Source of the DNA: Candidatus Skiveiella danica
GTDB taxonomy: Bacteria; Pseudomonadota; Gammaproteobacteria; Burkholderiales; Burkholderiaceae_C
DNA length: 11,695 nucleotides
Direction of reading: 5' to 3'
NCBI GenBank assembly: GCA_016721925.1
Contig: JADKHE010000010.1
Span: 1-11,695, forward strand
The notes under the pieces were generated by a model that saw nothing but the letters and a program-made list of their open reading frames with translations, did not search any database and had not been told where the DNA came from. The translations under genes and the position numbers were made by a program. How positions within the stretch are numbered: position 1 is the first letter of the stretch; every line of letters starts with the position of its first letter. Of this stretch, positions 1-7,798 are shown in pieces.

Positions 1-1
1 T

Positions 2-1252
<1,251 letters not shown>

Positions 1253-1271
1253 TAGGTGCCATTCAGAGTAA

Positions 1272-1310
1272 GCCGGCGGCTCTGTTCGGTGCGTCATCCA
1301 ATTCGCCGGC
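1272..1310 (+). other. GC-rich inverted repeat in the ftsH-hsp20 spacer
   Basis: A perfect 7-bp stem pairs GCCGGCG (1272-1278) with CGCCGGC (1304-1310) across a 25-base loop. It lies in the 78-base leader before the small heat-shock gene and leaves the ribosome binding site (1318-1324) unpaired. There is no T-run, so it is not a clear terminator. It may be an mRNA-processing or leader structure; function is unknown. Confidence 0.3.
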
Positions 1311-1317
1311 ATTGTTC

Positions 1318-1324
1318 AAGGAGA
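1318..1324 (+). promoter_or_regulatory. Ribosome binding site deciding the hsp20 start
   Basis: AAGGAGA lies 6 bases before the ATG at 1331. This selects that ATG over an upstream in-frame ATG at 1256, which has no comparable site and would add 25 residues unlike the family. The short GTTC (1314-1317) and GAAC (1323-1326) segments flank it and could form a 4-bp hairpin presenting or masking the site. Confidence 0.75.
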
Positions 1325-1330
1325 ACCGAT

Positions 1331-1789
1331 ATGTCTGCATTGACTCCGTGGGACCCCTTCCGGGAACTGGATGAATTGCAAAACCGCCTGGCGACGATGT
1401 TGGGACGGACACCCCAGCGACAGGGCGCCCGTACCAGCAACGAAGCCATGACCACGGCGGACTGGGCGCCAATGGTGGACATCAGCGAGGATGAGAACGC
1501 ATTCCTCCTCAAGCTGGATCTGCCGGAGGTCCCCAAGGATGCCGCGCGCGTCAGCGCGGAAAACGGCGTGCTCACCATCAGCGGCGAGCGCAAACTGGAA
1601 AAAGAGGAGCAGTGCAAGAAGTTCCACCGCATCGAACGTGCGTATGGCCGCTTTGTGCGCAGCTTTGTCTTGCCTGACAACGTTGATCCGACCAAGGTGA
1701 CGGCTTCGATGAAAGACGGCGCGCTGGAAGTGCGGCTTGTCAAGGCCGAGCAAGCCAAACCGAAACAGATTGAAATCTCAGTCAACTAA
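1331..1789 (+). CDS. hsp20: Small heat-shock protein, Hsp20/alpha-crystallin family
   Basis: ATP-independent holdase that binds unfolding proteins in the cytoplasm and keeps them refoldable for disaggregases such as ClpB or ClpG. The 152-residue product has the family's short N-terminal arm (WDPFRELDELQNRL, residues 7-20), then an alpha-crystallin domain from about residue 44 to 140. Diagnostic elements are the NGVLTISGER segment (78-87), FVRSFVLPDNVD (108-119) and the GALEV strand (130-134). The C-terminal tail carries the IxI-type oligomerisation motif IEI (147-149). The start is the ATG preceded by AAGGAGA. It lies between ftsH and yfdX1, only 22 bases before the latter, so the three are probably co-transcribed. 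In described tLST islands an sHSP occupies this place. No sigma-32 promoter is apparent in the upstream spacer. GC content in a sampled stretch (1621-1680) is 57%, well below the ftsH domain upstream. Confidence 0.95.
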   Translation: MSALTPWDPFRELDELQNRLATMLGRTPQRQGARTSNEAMTTADWAPMVDISEDENAFLLKLDLPEVPKDAARVSAENGVLTISGERKLEKEEQCKKFHRIERAYGRFVRSFVLPDNVDPTKVTASMKDGALEVRLVKAEQAKPKQIEISVN

Positions 1790-1811
1790 CTTTAACTAGG
1801 AACCCAAGATC

Positions 1812-2726
1812 ATGAATATCAAACAGCCCCAATCAACCTTCTCCGCACTTGCCCTGGCGGTCGTCGTCGGACTGAGCGGACCGGCTCTGGCCCAATCGGC
1901 GGCAGGTTCTAGCCCAGGTGCTGCAGCACCCTCTGCCGCATCCAAGGCGGCGCAGCCACAGGTAGATGACAAGGCCGCCCGGGAAGCCGATAAAAAGCGT
2001 GCCGAGCTCACTCAGGACGCCATCACGGCGCTCACCAAGACCCAGGAGGCTTTGACCCTCCTTGATGCAAAGAAGACCAAGGAGGCGCTCGCTGCGCTGG
2101 AACTGGCCAGCGGAAAGCTGGAACTGGTATTGGCACGCGACGCCAAACTTGCTTTGGCGCCGGTCGATGTACGCGTCATCACCCACGATATCCACGCCAA
2201 CGTGGAATCGGTGAAGAAAGCGGTCAAGTTGTCTCGGGAGTTGTTGGGTGATGGCGAGGTGCAAAAGGCCCGGCCCATCGTCGCCAATCTGGCCAGCGAA
2301 ATCGTGATCGAAACCGACAACCTGCCGATGGCAACGTACCCGGCAGCGATCAAGTCGGCCGCACGGCTCATCGACAGCGGCAAGATCGACGATGCCAAGG
2401 CGGAACTCGCCCGAGCACTGAACACGCTGGTGGTGACCTCGGTCGCCTTTCCTCTGCCCGTGCTACGGGCTGAAGCCGCGATGGCAAAAGCTGAAAAGCT
2501 GGCCGAGACCGACAAGCGCGATGCCAAGCAGAACGAGGAGCTCAGCACCTTGCTGTCGTCCGTGCGCACGGAGATCGAGATGGCGCAGATCCTGGGTTAT
2601 GGCAAGAAGGCGGATTTCAAACCCATCTTCGATCACGTGAAGTCCATTGAGCAAAAGTCGGCTGGTGGCAAAAGCGGCAAGGGATGGTTCGACGAGTTGA
2701 AGACGCGCCTCCAAAAGCTGTTTTGA
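1812..2726 (+). CDS. yfdX1: YfdX family protein, exported copy
   Basis: YfdX proteins are small helical stress proteins; E. coli yfdX belongs to the EvgA-induced acid and drug stress set, and chaperone-like behaviour has been reported for the family. This 304-residue copy starts with a clear Sec signal peptide: a Lys at position 4, a hydrophobic stretch at about 10-22, and a signal peptidase site after ALA (25-27). Residues 28-60 are a low-complexity Ala/Ser/Pro linker. The conserved domain spans about 65-275, with ALAPVDVR (114-121), LASEIVI (160-166) and LGYGKK (261-266). The tail KGWFDELKTRLQKLF (290-304) is basic and amphipathic. The start has AGGAA 9 bases upstream. It is colinear with the next gene, its paralogue, and the mature protein should act in the periplasm. 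Family assignment is strong; the exact molecular role is not settled. Confidence 0.9.
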   Translation: MNIKQPQSTFSALALAVVVGLSGPALAQSAAGSSPGAAAPSAASKAAQPQVDDKAAREADKKRAELTQDAITALTKTQEALTLLDAKKTKEALAALELASGKLELVLARDAKLALAPVDVRVITHDIHANVESVKKAVKLSRELLGDGEVQKARPIVANLASEIVIETDNLPMATYPAAIKSAARLIDSGKIDDAKAELARALNTLVVTSVAFPLPVLRAEAAMAKAEKLAETDKRDAKQNEELSTLLSSVRTEIEMAQILGYGKKADFKPIFDHVKSIEQKSAGGKSGKGWFDELKTRLQKLF

Positions 2727-2735
2727 GGTGATGAA

Positions 2736-2784
2736 GGGGCCGACTGTTCGGTCGGTCAGTCTCGCGATGTTCGCAGTCAGCCCC
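2736..2784 (+). other. Imperfect inverted repeat between the two yfdX genes
   Basis: GGGGCCGACTG (2736-2746) pairs with CAGTCAGCCCC (2774-2784) with one mismatch (C2741 against A2779), enclosing a 27-base loop. It occupies about half of the 102-base spacer. No T-run follows, so it may stabilise the upstream mRNA end or partly attenuate transcription rather than terminate it. Confidence 0.35.
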
Positions 2785-2828
2785 AATAGATTCGCCTATT
2801 TTCACTAACTCATACGAGGCATATCACC

Positions 2829-3716
2829 ATGAATGAGCAAACATCGAATCCCAATGCGACGAACAAAGAAATAAACGAACAGGCCGCGGTAAGCAGCCTT
2901 CCTGTCAGTCCAGAGGCCAAGGCTGAAGTCGTCACGGAGGTACAGCCTGAGGTTCAGAAGGAAACGGACTCGCAGGCGGCAGACAAACGTAAACAAGTCC
3001 TCGATGAGGCCGTCTCGGCCTTGGCGCTGACCAAATCAGCGCTGGCCGCACTTGACGGCAAGGACGCTGCACGCGCATTGGCAACGCTGGCCGAAGTGAC
3101 GGGAAAGCTGGAGCTGATCGTTGCGCGCGAACCCACGCTCGCCCTGGCCCCCGTTGATGTGCGCACCATCGTGCACGACTTGTTCGCCAACACGGAAACC
3201 ATTGAGGCGATGACCGACGAGGCGCTGGATGCCCTCAAACATGGCGAGGTGCAACAGGCACGTCACGTGCTGGCTTTGCTGGCCAGTGAAATCGTGATCG
3301 CGGTCACCAACATCCCTCTGGCGTCCTATCCCGCAGCCGTGAAGTCAGTCGTGCCGCTGATCGATCAGGGCAAGATCGAAGAAGCCAAAGCCGCGCTGCA
3401 GTCAGCGCTCAGCACGCTGGTCGAGGAGCGCAGCGTGCTTCCGCTGCCCGCCCTGCGCGCCAGGCTGCTCCTGAAGCGCGCCGAGACCTTGGTAGAAGAT
3501 GGTCAGCGGAGCGAAGCGTCCAATGAGCGCCTGGAGACATTCTTGAACGAAGCGCGGCAGCAGTTGGAAATGGCAGAACTGCTGGGCTATGGAAAGAAGA
3601 AGGACTTTGAGCCCCTGTATGCTGAACTCAAGAAAGTCAAGCAAAAGACGGCTGGGGGAGGCGGCGGAAAAGGCTGGCTCGATGAAATCAAGGCAAAACT
3701 GTCCAAGTTGTTCTGA
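2829..3716 (+). CDS. yfdX2: YfdX family protein, copy without signal peptide
   Basis: Second YfdX paralogue, 295 residues. Its conserved region aligns end to end with the upstream copy: ALAPVDVR (105-112), LASEIVI (151-157), SYPAAVKS (166-173), LGYGKK (252-257) and the KGWLDEIKAKLSKLF tail (281-295). Unlike the first copy, its N-terminus (1-50) is polar and acidic, rich in Asn, Gln, Glu and Val, with no hydrophobic core or cleavage site. In-frame codons upstream of the ATG offer no alternative start that would add one. It is therefore predicted to be cytoplasmic. The ATG is preceded by GAGG (2816-2819), 9 bases away. A strong hairpin follows the stop. The pair probably arose by duplication and then diverged in location. 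The biochemical role is not established by sequence. Confidence 0.9.
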   Translation: MNEQTSNPNATNKEINEQAAVSSLPVSPEAKAEVVTEVQPEVQKETDSQAADKRKQVLDEAVSALALTKSALAALDGKDAARALATLAEVTGKLELIVAREPTLALAPVDVRTIVHDLFANTETIEAMTDEALDALKHGEVQQARHVLALLASEIVIAVTNIPLASYPAAVKSVVPLIDQGKIEEAKAALQSALSTLVEERSVLPLPALRARLLLKRAETLVEDGQRSEASNERLETFLNEARQQLEMAELLGYGKKKDFEPLYAELKKVKQKTAGGGGGKGWLDEIKAKLSKLF

Positions 3717-3735
3717 AACCGCTGGATAGGGCCTA

Positions 3736-3758
3736 AGAGGGGCGCGTCGCGCCCCTCT
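3736..3758 (+). terminator. Strong GC-rich hairpin after yfdX2, possible terminator
   Basis: AGAGGGGCGCG (3736-3746) is perfectly complementary to CGCGCCCCTCT (3748-3758); sterically this is about a 9-10 bp stem with a 3-5 base loop. It begins 20 bases after the yfdX2 stop. The following bases (CTTGTCCC) contain only a weak T tract, so termination may be partial and the structure may instead set relative expression of hdeD and the genes beyond. Confidence 0.55.
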
Positions 3759-3800
3759 CTTGTCCCATGAGTGTTTGATTTTTCACCCCATTAGATCTTT

Positions 3801-3806
3801 AGGAGA
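3801..3806 (+). promoter_or_regulatory. Ribosome binding site for hdeD
   Basis: AGGAGA with 6 bases to the ATG at 3813, confirming that start. The spacer before it (3761-3800) is AT-rich compared with its surroundings and could hold a promoter, but no convincing -35/-10 pair was found. Confidence 0.7.
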
Positions 3807-3812
3807 TATAGC

Positions 3813-4424
3813 ATGAATACAGACACCATCACCGATTCCAGTGCGGATGAGCCCACCAAAACACTGTGTTCATTGACCGAAAATTGGTGGATTTTTGCGT
3901 TGCGCGGTGTCTTGGCATTGATTTTCGCAGCCCTTGCGTTCTGGATGCCACAATCGGCTCTGTTGGCCATGACCATCATGTTCGGCGCATTTTCCTTGGT
4001 CAATGGCGCTTTCAACTTGGTTGCAGCGGTGCGCCATATCCAGAAAAAAGAGCGCTGGGGCTGGCTGCTGTTCAGCGGCATTGTCGGCATACTTACGGGC
4101 GTCGTCGTCCTGGTTGCTCCTTGGGTCGCCACGATAGTCTTGGCTTCTTTTTTATGGGCTAGCGTGGGCTTCTGGGCGATTTTCACCGGTGTGCTGGAGA
4201 TATCCGCCGCCGTTCGGCTGCGTCAAGAAATCAAGGGTGAAATCTGGCTTGCCTTCAGTGGACTGCTCTCGATTGTCCTTGGCGCTATCGTCTTGTGGAT
4301 ATTTTTTTCCCGTCCGGTCGAGTCATTCCTGGCCGCAGGCTGGCTGTTGGGCTTCTATGCGGCAGTCTATGGTGTCACGCTTTTGTTCTTGAGTTGGCGT
4401 CTTCGCAAAACGCGCCAGGGATAA
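3813..4424 (+). CDS. hdeD: HdeD-like inner-membrane protein (DUF308 family)
   Basis: HdeD in E. coli is an inner-membrane protein of the acid fitness island that contributes to acid resistance at high cell density; its mechanism is unknown. This 203-residue product has the typical layout of six membrane helices in three hairpins, at about 25-44, 49-73, 83-103, 106-134, 144-165 and 171-195. A short polar N-terminus and an Arg/Lys-rich C-terminal end (196-203) suggest both termini are cytoplasmic. Small-residue motifs such as LVNGAFNLVAAVR (62-74) and its repeat-like counterpart IFTGVLEISAAVR (123-135) are typical of the family and point to internal duplication. It follows the yfdX pair as in tLST islands, which suggests a shared acid or envelope stress role. 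Base composition is lower in GC (53% in 4141-4200) than the protease genes on either side, consistent with a different origin. Confidence 0.9.
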   Translation: MNTDTITDSSADEPTKTLCSLTENWWIFALRGVLALIFAALAFWMPQSALLAMTIMFGAFSLVNGAFNLVAAVRHIQKKERWGWLLFSGIVGILTGVVVLVAPWVATIVLASFLWASVGFWAIFTGVLEISAAVRLRQEIKGEIWLAFSGLLSIVLGAIVLWIFFSRPVESFLAAGWLLGFYAAVYGVTLLFLSWRLRKTRQG

Positions 4425-4441
4425 GAGCGGGTCAAACTAAA

Positions 4442-4482
4442 TTCTATGGATATGAGCATCCTCGATTCATACCTCCATAGAA
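4442..4482 (+). promoter_or_regulatory. Dyad-symmetric leader element upstream of the HPF/sigma-like gene
   Basis: A perfect 9-bp inverted repeat, TTCTATGGA (4442-4450) and TCCATAGAA (4474-4482), encloses a second 5-bp pair, TATGA (4451-4455) with TCATA (4467-4471), giving a near-continuous 41-base hairpin with a 2-base bulge. It ends 8 bases before the GAAGGAG ribosome binding site (4491-4497). No T-run follows, so a terminator is unlikely. It could be a protein operator or an mRNA leader structure. Confidence 0.45.
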
Positions 4483-4490
4483 ATGACATC

Positions 4491-4497
4491 GAAGGAG
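4491..4497 (+). promoter_or_regulatory. Ribosome binding site deciding the start at 4504
   Basis: GAAGGAG lies 6 bases before the ATG at 4504. An upstream in-frame ATG at 4483 abuts the hairpin and has no such site, so the shorter protein starting MQMQYSY is preferred. Confidence 0.75.
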
Positions 4498-4503
4498 TCA
4501 TAC

Positions 4504-5649
4504 ATGCAGATGCAATATAGCTATCGAGCTATCGACAAAGAGTTTCATGAACCTTGGCAGAGAGCTTTGGGAAATGTGATCGAGCACGCCCTCAAGCCAT
4601 TGCTCGACAAACACACTAAAGATTCAGTGCGACTTCAAATCGTCCTTGATCGCGACAAGACCAAGCGGCAATTTCTGGCCAGTGGCTATATGCACCTGCC
4701 CGGCAAAAAGATTGTCAGCGTTACTGCATCACATGACGAGCTGACGCCCCTCGCGCAGATGCTCGCACAGTCGTTGTTCCGTCAGGCCAAGAAGCATTTT
4801 GACCGACTGCATGCTCAGGACCAAATCAAGCGCAAAGCACGACGCGAGCGCTTGCGCGAGCTCAAGGTGCGGATTGCCGCAAAACCCGCATCAGCCGCCC
4901 ATGAGGCCGAGGCGACCCGAATGCCTCTACTGTCGAAACTTGAGGCTGTCGCAAGGCGTGAGCTGGCATATCTGCGGGCCGTCGGCGATTTACCGCGCGA
5001 TTATCCGACGCTGCGCGACGTGGTGGATGAAGCGATTGTCCGAGCTGAGGTGGAATGGCAATCCGTGCCGGGGGAAAAAGCGGCTTACTTCGGTCTTCTG
5101 AAGCATCTGTTCGCCGTCCTGGATCACGAAGTGGCAAACAGCCGGCAATTTGGCGAATTCGTTTCTCTGGACGCGCCGGTCGAAGCGGATGCCCAGGACG
5201 TCGCCGAGGCCATGGTGGAAGAGGAAGTCTTCGAATTTTATCAGCCCGATGACACACTCAGGCTGGCCGATATCATCGCTGACAGTCAGCATCCCGATGC
5301 CGCAACGATCGCGGAACAGCAGGAGCTAGTTGATCGGTCGAGCGAGTTCGCTTTTGCATTCGACCTGCTGAAGGACATGCCGCGTTTGTGGCGGCGCATT
5401 TTTCTGCTTATCCGTGTGGACGGGCTGGATGCCAGCAGCGTCTCTGAAATCCTGCTGATTCCTAGTAAGGAAGATACTGTCCAAAGGTGGCTCATGCAGG
5501 CCGAAGCGTTCATCGCTGCTCATTTGGAAGAGGCCGGAGTAAGCAAAGACGGGAACGATTGGCTCCAAGGCGTTGATTGGTCGGCATTGTCTGTGACCCG
5601 AAGCGCGGCAGCCTCACTGTGGTCCAAGGAGGCGAACCATGAAGAATGA
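4504..5649 (+). CDS. Fusion protein: HPF/RaiA-like domain plus sigma-70-like module
   Basis: An unnamed protein at the island position often left as hypothetical. Residues 1-100 resemble ribosome hibernation factors (S30AE fold): an amphipathic helix (about 14-35), strands VRLQIVL (42-48), RQFLASGYMHLPG (55-67) and KIVSVTAS (69-76), then a helix LAQMLAQSLFRQAKKHF (83-99). LPGK followed by a strand and a K-rich second helix is characteristic. Residues 105-125 are a basic linker. Residues 150-215 resemble sigma region 2 (YPTLRDVVDEAIVRAEVEW, 167-185). FVSLDAP (219-225) matches the usual inter-region linker. Residues 283-345 resemble region 4 (LLKDMPRLWRRIFLLIRVDGLD, 288-309, then a helix-turn-helix at about 310-340). 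The sigma part is divergent and may not bind promoters. Its 3' end overlaps trx by 11 bases. The N-terminal coding part is only 42% GC in 4501-4560. Domain calls are by eye and inferred; the gene itself is certain. Confidence 0.75.
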   Translation: MQMQYSYRAIDKEFHEPWQRALGNVIEHALKPLLDKHTKDSVRLQIVLDRDKTKRQFLASGYMHLPGKKIVSVTASHDELTPLAQMLAQSLFRQAKKHFDRLHAQDQIKRKARRERLRELKVRIAAKPASAAHEAEATRMPLLSKLEAVARRELAYLRAVGDLPRDYPTLRDVVDEAIVRAEVEWQSVPGEKAAYFGLLKHLFAVLDHEVANSRQFGEFVSLDAPVEADAQDVAEAMVEEEVFEFYQPDDTLRLADIIADSQHPDAATIAEQQELVDRSSEFAFAFDLLKDMPRLWRRIFLLIRVDGLDASSVSEILLIPSKEDTVQRWLMQAEAFIAAHLEEAGVSKDGNDWLQGVDWSALSVTRSAAASLWSKEANHEE

Positions 5650-6079
5650 TCTTCACCTCGTCTGTCCGCATTGCCAGTCCATCAACCGCGTACCGACTGC
5701 GAAGCTATCGGAACATCCCAACTGCGGCCGCTGCCAGCAGCCCTTGTTCACGGGCGAACCCATCGAGTTGACCACGGCGACGTTCTCGCGCCACGTGGAG
5801 CGCAGCGACCTGCCACTGTTGGTCGATTTCTGGGCACCTTGGTGCGGGCCGTGCAAGATGATGGCCCCGCAGTTCCAGCAAGCGGCGCGCCAGCTCGAAC
5901 CCAGGATCCGGCTGGCGAAGGTGAATACCGAGGCTGAGCCCCACCTGGCCGCGCAGTTCGGTATCCGCAGCATCCCGACACTGGCCCTGTTCCAGGGGGG
6001 ACGTGAGATCGCCCGTCAGGCCGGCGCCATGGGCGTGCAGGACATCGTGCGCTGGGTATCGGCACAGCTTGGGCGCTGA
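5639..6079 (+). CDS. trxC: Thioredoxin with N-terminal zinc ribbon (thioredoxin-2/TrxC type)
   Basis: Cytoplasmic disulfide reductase. The 146-residue product has the TrxC layout: an N-terminal zinc ribbon with CPHC (9-12) and CGRC (29-32), then a thioredoxin fold from about 43. The active site is WCGPC (68-72) in DFWAPWCGPC, and the cis-proline loop is SIPT (111-114, Pro113). Length matches the family (about 140). Zinc-ribbon thioredoxins keep activity under oxidative and heat stress because the metal site is redox-sensitive. The ATG at 5639 has an ideal AAGGAGG (5626-5632) located inside the preceding gene, which it overlaps by 11 bases, indicating translational coupling. KefB follows after 3 bases. 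In tLST islands this gene is called trx(GI); whether it serves the adjacent redox-sensitive transporter is an inference. Confidence 0.94.
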   Translation: MKNDLHLVCPHCQSINRVPTAKLSEHPNCGRCQQPLFTGEPIELTTATFSRHVERSDLPLLVDFWAPWCGPCKMMAPQFQQAARQLEPRIRLAKVNTEAEPHLAAQFGIRSIPTLALFQGGREIARQAGAMGVQDIVRWVSAQLGR

Positions 6080-6082
6080 CCG

Positions 6083-7798
6083 ATGCAGGGCCTGCTGGGC
6101 GTTACGCTGAGTCTGCTGGCGGCGTGCAGTCTGGCGGCTGTGGTGACGGCTGCGCTCAGAGTGCCCGCCTTGCTGGGTTACCTCGCCGCCGGCGCCTTGC
6201 TGGGCCCCTCGGTCAGCGGTGTAGTCGCGCCGGGAGAAGCGCTTGATTTTCTGTCCGAGCTGGGCGTGGCCCTGCTGCTGTTCATGGTCGGACTGGAATT
6301 CTCCCTCGGGCACTTTTGGCTCACTCGCAAGACCGTACTGGTGGCTGGCAGTTTGCAGATGGTCGTTGTGGCCGCACCTCTGACCCTGATGCTGATGGGG
6401 TTGGGGCAGCCAGCTCAGAGCGCCGCGCTGCTCGGCGCTGCGGCGGCCATGTCTTCCACGGCGCTGGTCAGCCGGCAGTTGGCCGACCAGGGTGAACTCA
6501 CCACACGCCATGGCCGCAGCGCCATCGCCGTGCTGGTCTTTCAGGATCTGGCCAGCGTGCCCCTGTTGGCCTTGCTGGCGATCTGGGCGCGCGGCGAGTC
6601 GCCGAAGATCGAGAGCGTGCTGCTCGAAGTGTTGGGCGTGCTGATGTTGTTCGCGGCAGCGGCCCTCGCCTCGCGCCGTCTGTTGCATGGCCTGCTGGGC
6701 TGGGTGGCGCGGCGGGGCCACGAGGAATCCTTCGTGCTGGTTTCCTTGTGCGTGGTGGTGGCTGCCGCCGCCGCTGCGCACGCGGTCGGCGTATCCGCCG
6801 CCCTGGGTGCGTTTTTGGCCGGGATGGTGCTGGGCGAGAGCGACTTCCGTCACCACATGGAAAGCCACCTCAAACCGTTTCGCGATGTGTTGTCGGGGGT
6901 GTTCTTCGTGACCATCGGCCTGCAGCTGGACGGAGCACAGATTCTTTCGGCACCACTGGCGGTGTTCGCGTGGCTGGCAGTGCTGGTACCGGTCAAGATC
7001 GGGTTCAACACCCTGGCCTTGCGGGCGACGCGCCTGTCCGCCCTCGATGCCTGGCGCACGGGCATAGCGTTGGGGCATGGCGGCGAGTTCGCCCTGCTGT
7101 TGTTGGGCATGGTCTTGCAGCAGCATCTGATTCCCGCGACCGTCGTACAACCCATGCTGGTCGCGCTGGTGCTCAGCATGGCCTTGGCACCGCTGCTGAT
7201 CCGCCATCACGATGTACTTGCCCGGTTCTTGAGCCGCACCGGCGGCGTCATTCAGCCACCCCAGGCTGAAGAAGTCGAGATCGCCGCGCAGACGGCGCGA
7301 TATCGAGACCATGTCATCGTTTGCGGCGCGGGCGAGCTTGGCCTGACCGTCAGTGAGATTCTTCGCCACGCCGGCGTGGCGCATCTGCTGCTGGAGGCGG
7401 ACGCGCAGAAGGTCGAGGCCGCGCGTGCCGCCGGCGCGCCGGTGTTCCATGGCGATGCCAGTCGGCCCGATACCTTGCTGGCTGCCGGCTTGACGCATGC
7501 GCACATGGTGGTGCTGACGTTCGCCCATGCCCAGCAAGCGTTGCGCATCGCCCAGGCGATTGCCGAGCGCCGTCCGGCGCTGACCTTGTGGGTGTCATGC
7601 AGAAGTACGACCGCGGCCGATGCATTTCGCGCCATGCCCAACGTGCGCGTGTACCAGCAATCCTTTGCCGCAGCTATTGGGCTGGCGGAACAGGTGATGT
7701 CGACGCTTGGCATGTCGACCGAGCTGATTGAAGGACACATCAGCGCAATGCGCCGCCGTCTCGACAGCAGCCGTTTTCCAGGGAGTTCATCGTCATGA
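6083..7798 (+). CDS. kefB: KefB/KefC-type K+/H+ antiporter (CPA2 family)
   Basis: Inner-membrane potassium efflux coupled to proton entry, acidifying the cytoplasm during electrophile or oxidative stress. The 571-residue product has an N-terminal Na+/H+ exchanger domain of about 12 helices (1-385) with family signatures GYLAAGALLGP (32-42), LLFMVGLEF (65-73), FQDLASVPLL (153-162, Asp155 in the transport core) and GHGGEFALLL (331-340). After a hydrophilic linker comes a TrkA-N/RCK domain (about 408-525) with the Rossmann motif CGAGELG (414-420), acidic Glu438/Asp440 at the end of the second strand, and HGDAS (456-460). It is slightly shorter than E. coli KefB (about 600), ending soon after the RCK domain. 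No KefF/KefG partner is adjacent; a thioredoxin precedes it instead. The start lies 3 bases after trx with no strong binding site, suggesting coupled translation, and its stop overlaps psiE by ATGA. Confidence 0.93.
   Translation: MQGLLGVTLSLLAACSLAAVVTAALRVPALLGYLAAGALLGPSVSGVVAPGEALDFLSELGVALLLFMVGLEFSLGHFWLTRKTVLVAGSLQMVVVAAPLTLMLMGLGQPAQSAALLGAAAAMSSTALVSRQLADQGELTTRHGRSAIAVLVFQDLASVPLLALLAIWARGESPKIESVLLEVLGVLMLFAAAALASRRLLHGLLGWVARRGHEESFVLVSLCVVVAAAAAAHAVGVSAALGAFLAGMVLGESDFRHHMESHLKPFRDVLSGVFFVTIGLQLDGAQILSAPLAVFAWLAVLVPVKIGFNTLALRATRLSALDAWRTGIALGHGGEFALLLLGMVLQQHLIPATVVQPMLVALVLSMALAPLLIRHHDVLARFLSRTGGVIQPPQAEEVEIAAQTARYRDHVIVCGAGELGLTVSEILRHAGVAHLLLEADAQKVEAARAAGAPVFHGDASRPDTLLAAGLTHAHMVVLTFAHAQQALRIAQAIAERRPALTLWVSCRSTTAADAFRAMPNVRVYQQSFAAAIGLAEQVMSTLGMSTELIEGHISAMRRRLDSSRFPGSSSS

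Noticed and set aside
1294..1785. Minus-strand open frames opposite hsp20
   Set aside because: They are low-complexity Ser/Arg-rich shadows with no motif; the + strand protein is a clear Hsp20.
3774..3793. CCCCATTA (3786-3793) as a sigma-32 -10 element before hdeD
   Set aside because: The CCCCAT core matches, but no CTTGAA-like -35 lies 13-17 bases upstream; the nearest TTTGAT is only 6 bases away.
5705..7537. A 610-codon open frame on the minus strand antisense to trx and kefB
   Set aside because: It is a shadow of GC-rich coding sequence: the product is an unstructured Gln/His/Arg-rich string with no domain, while the opposite strand encodes complete Trx and KefB proteins.
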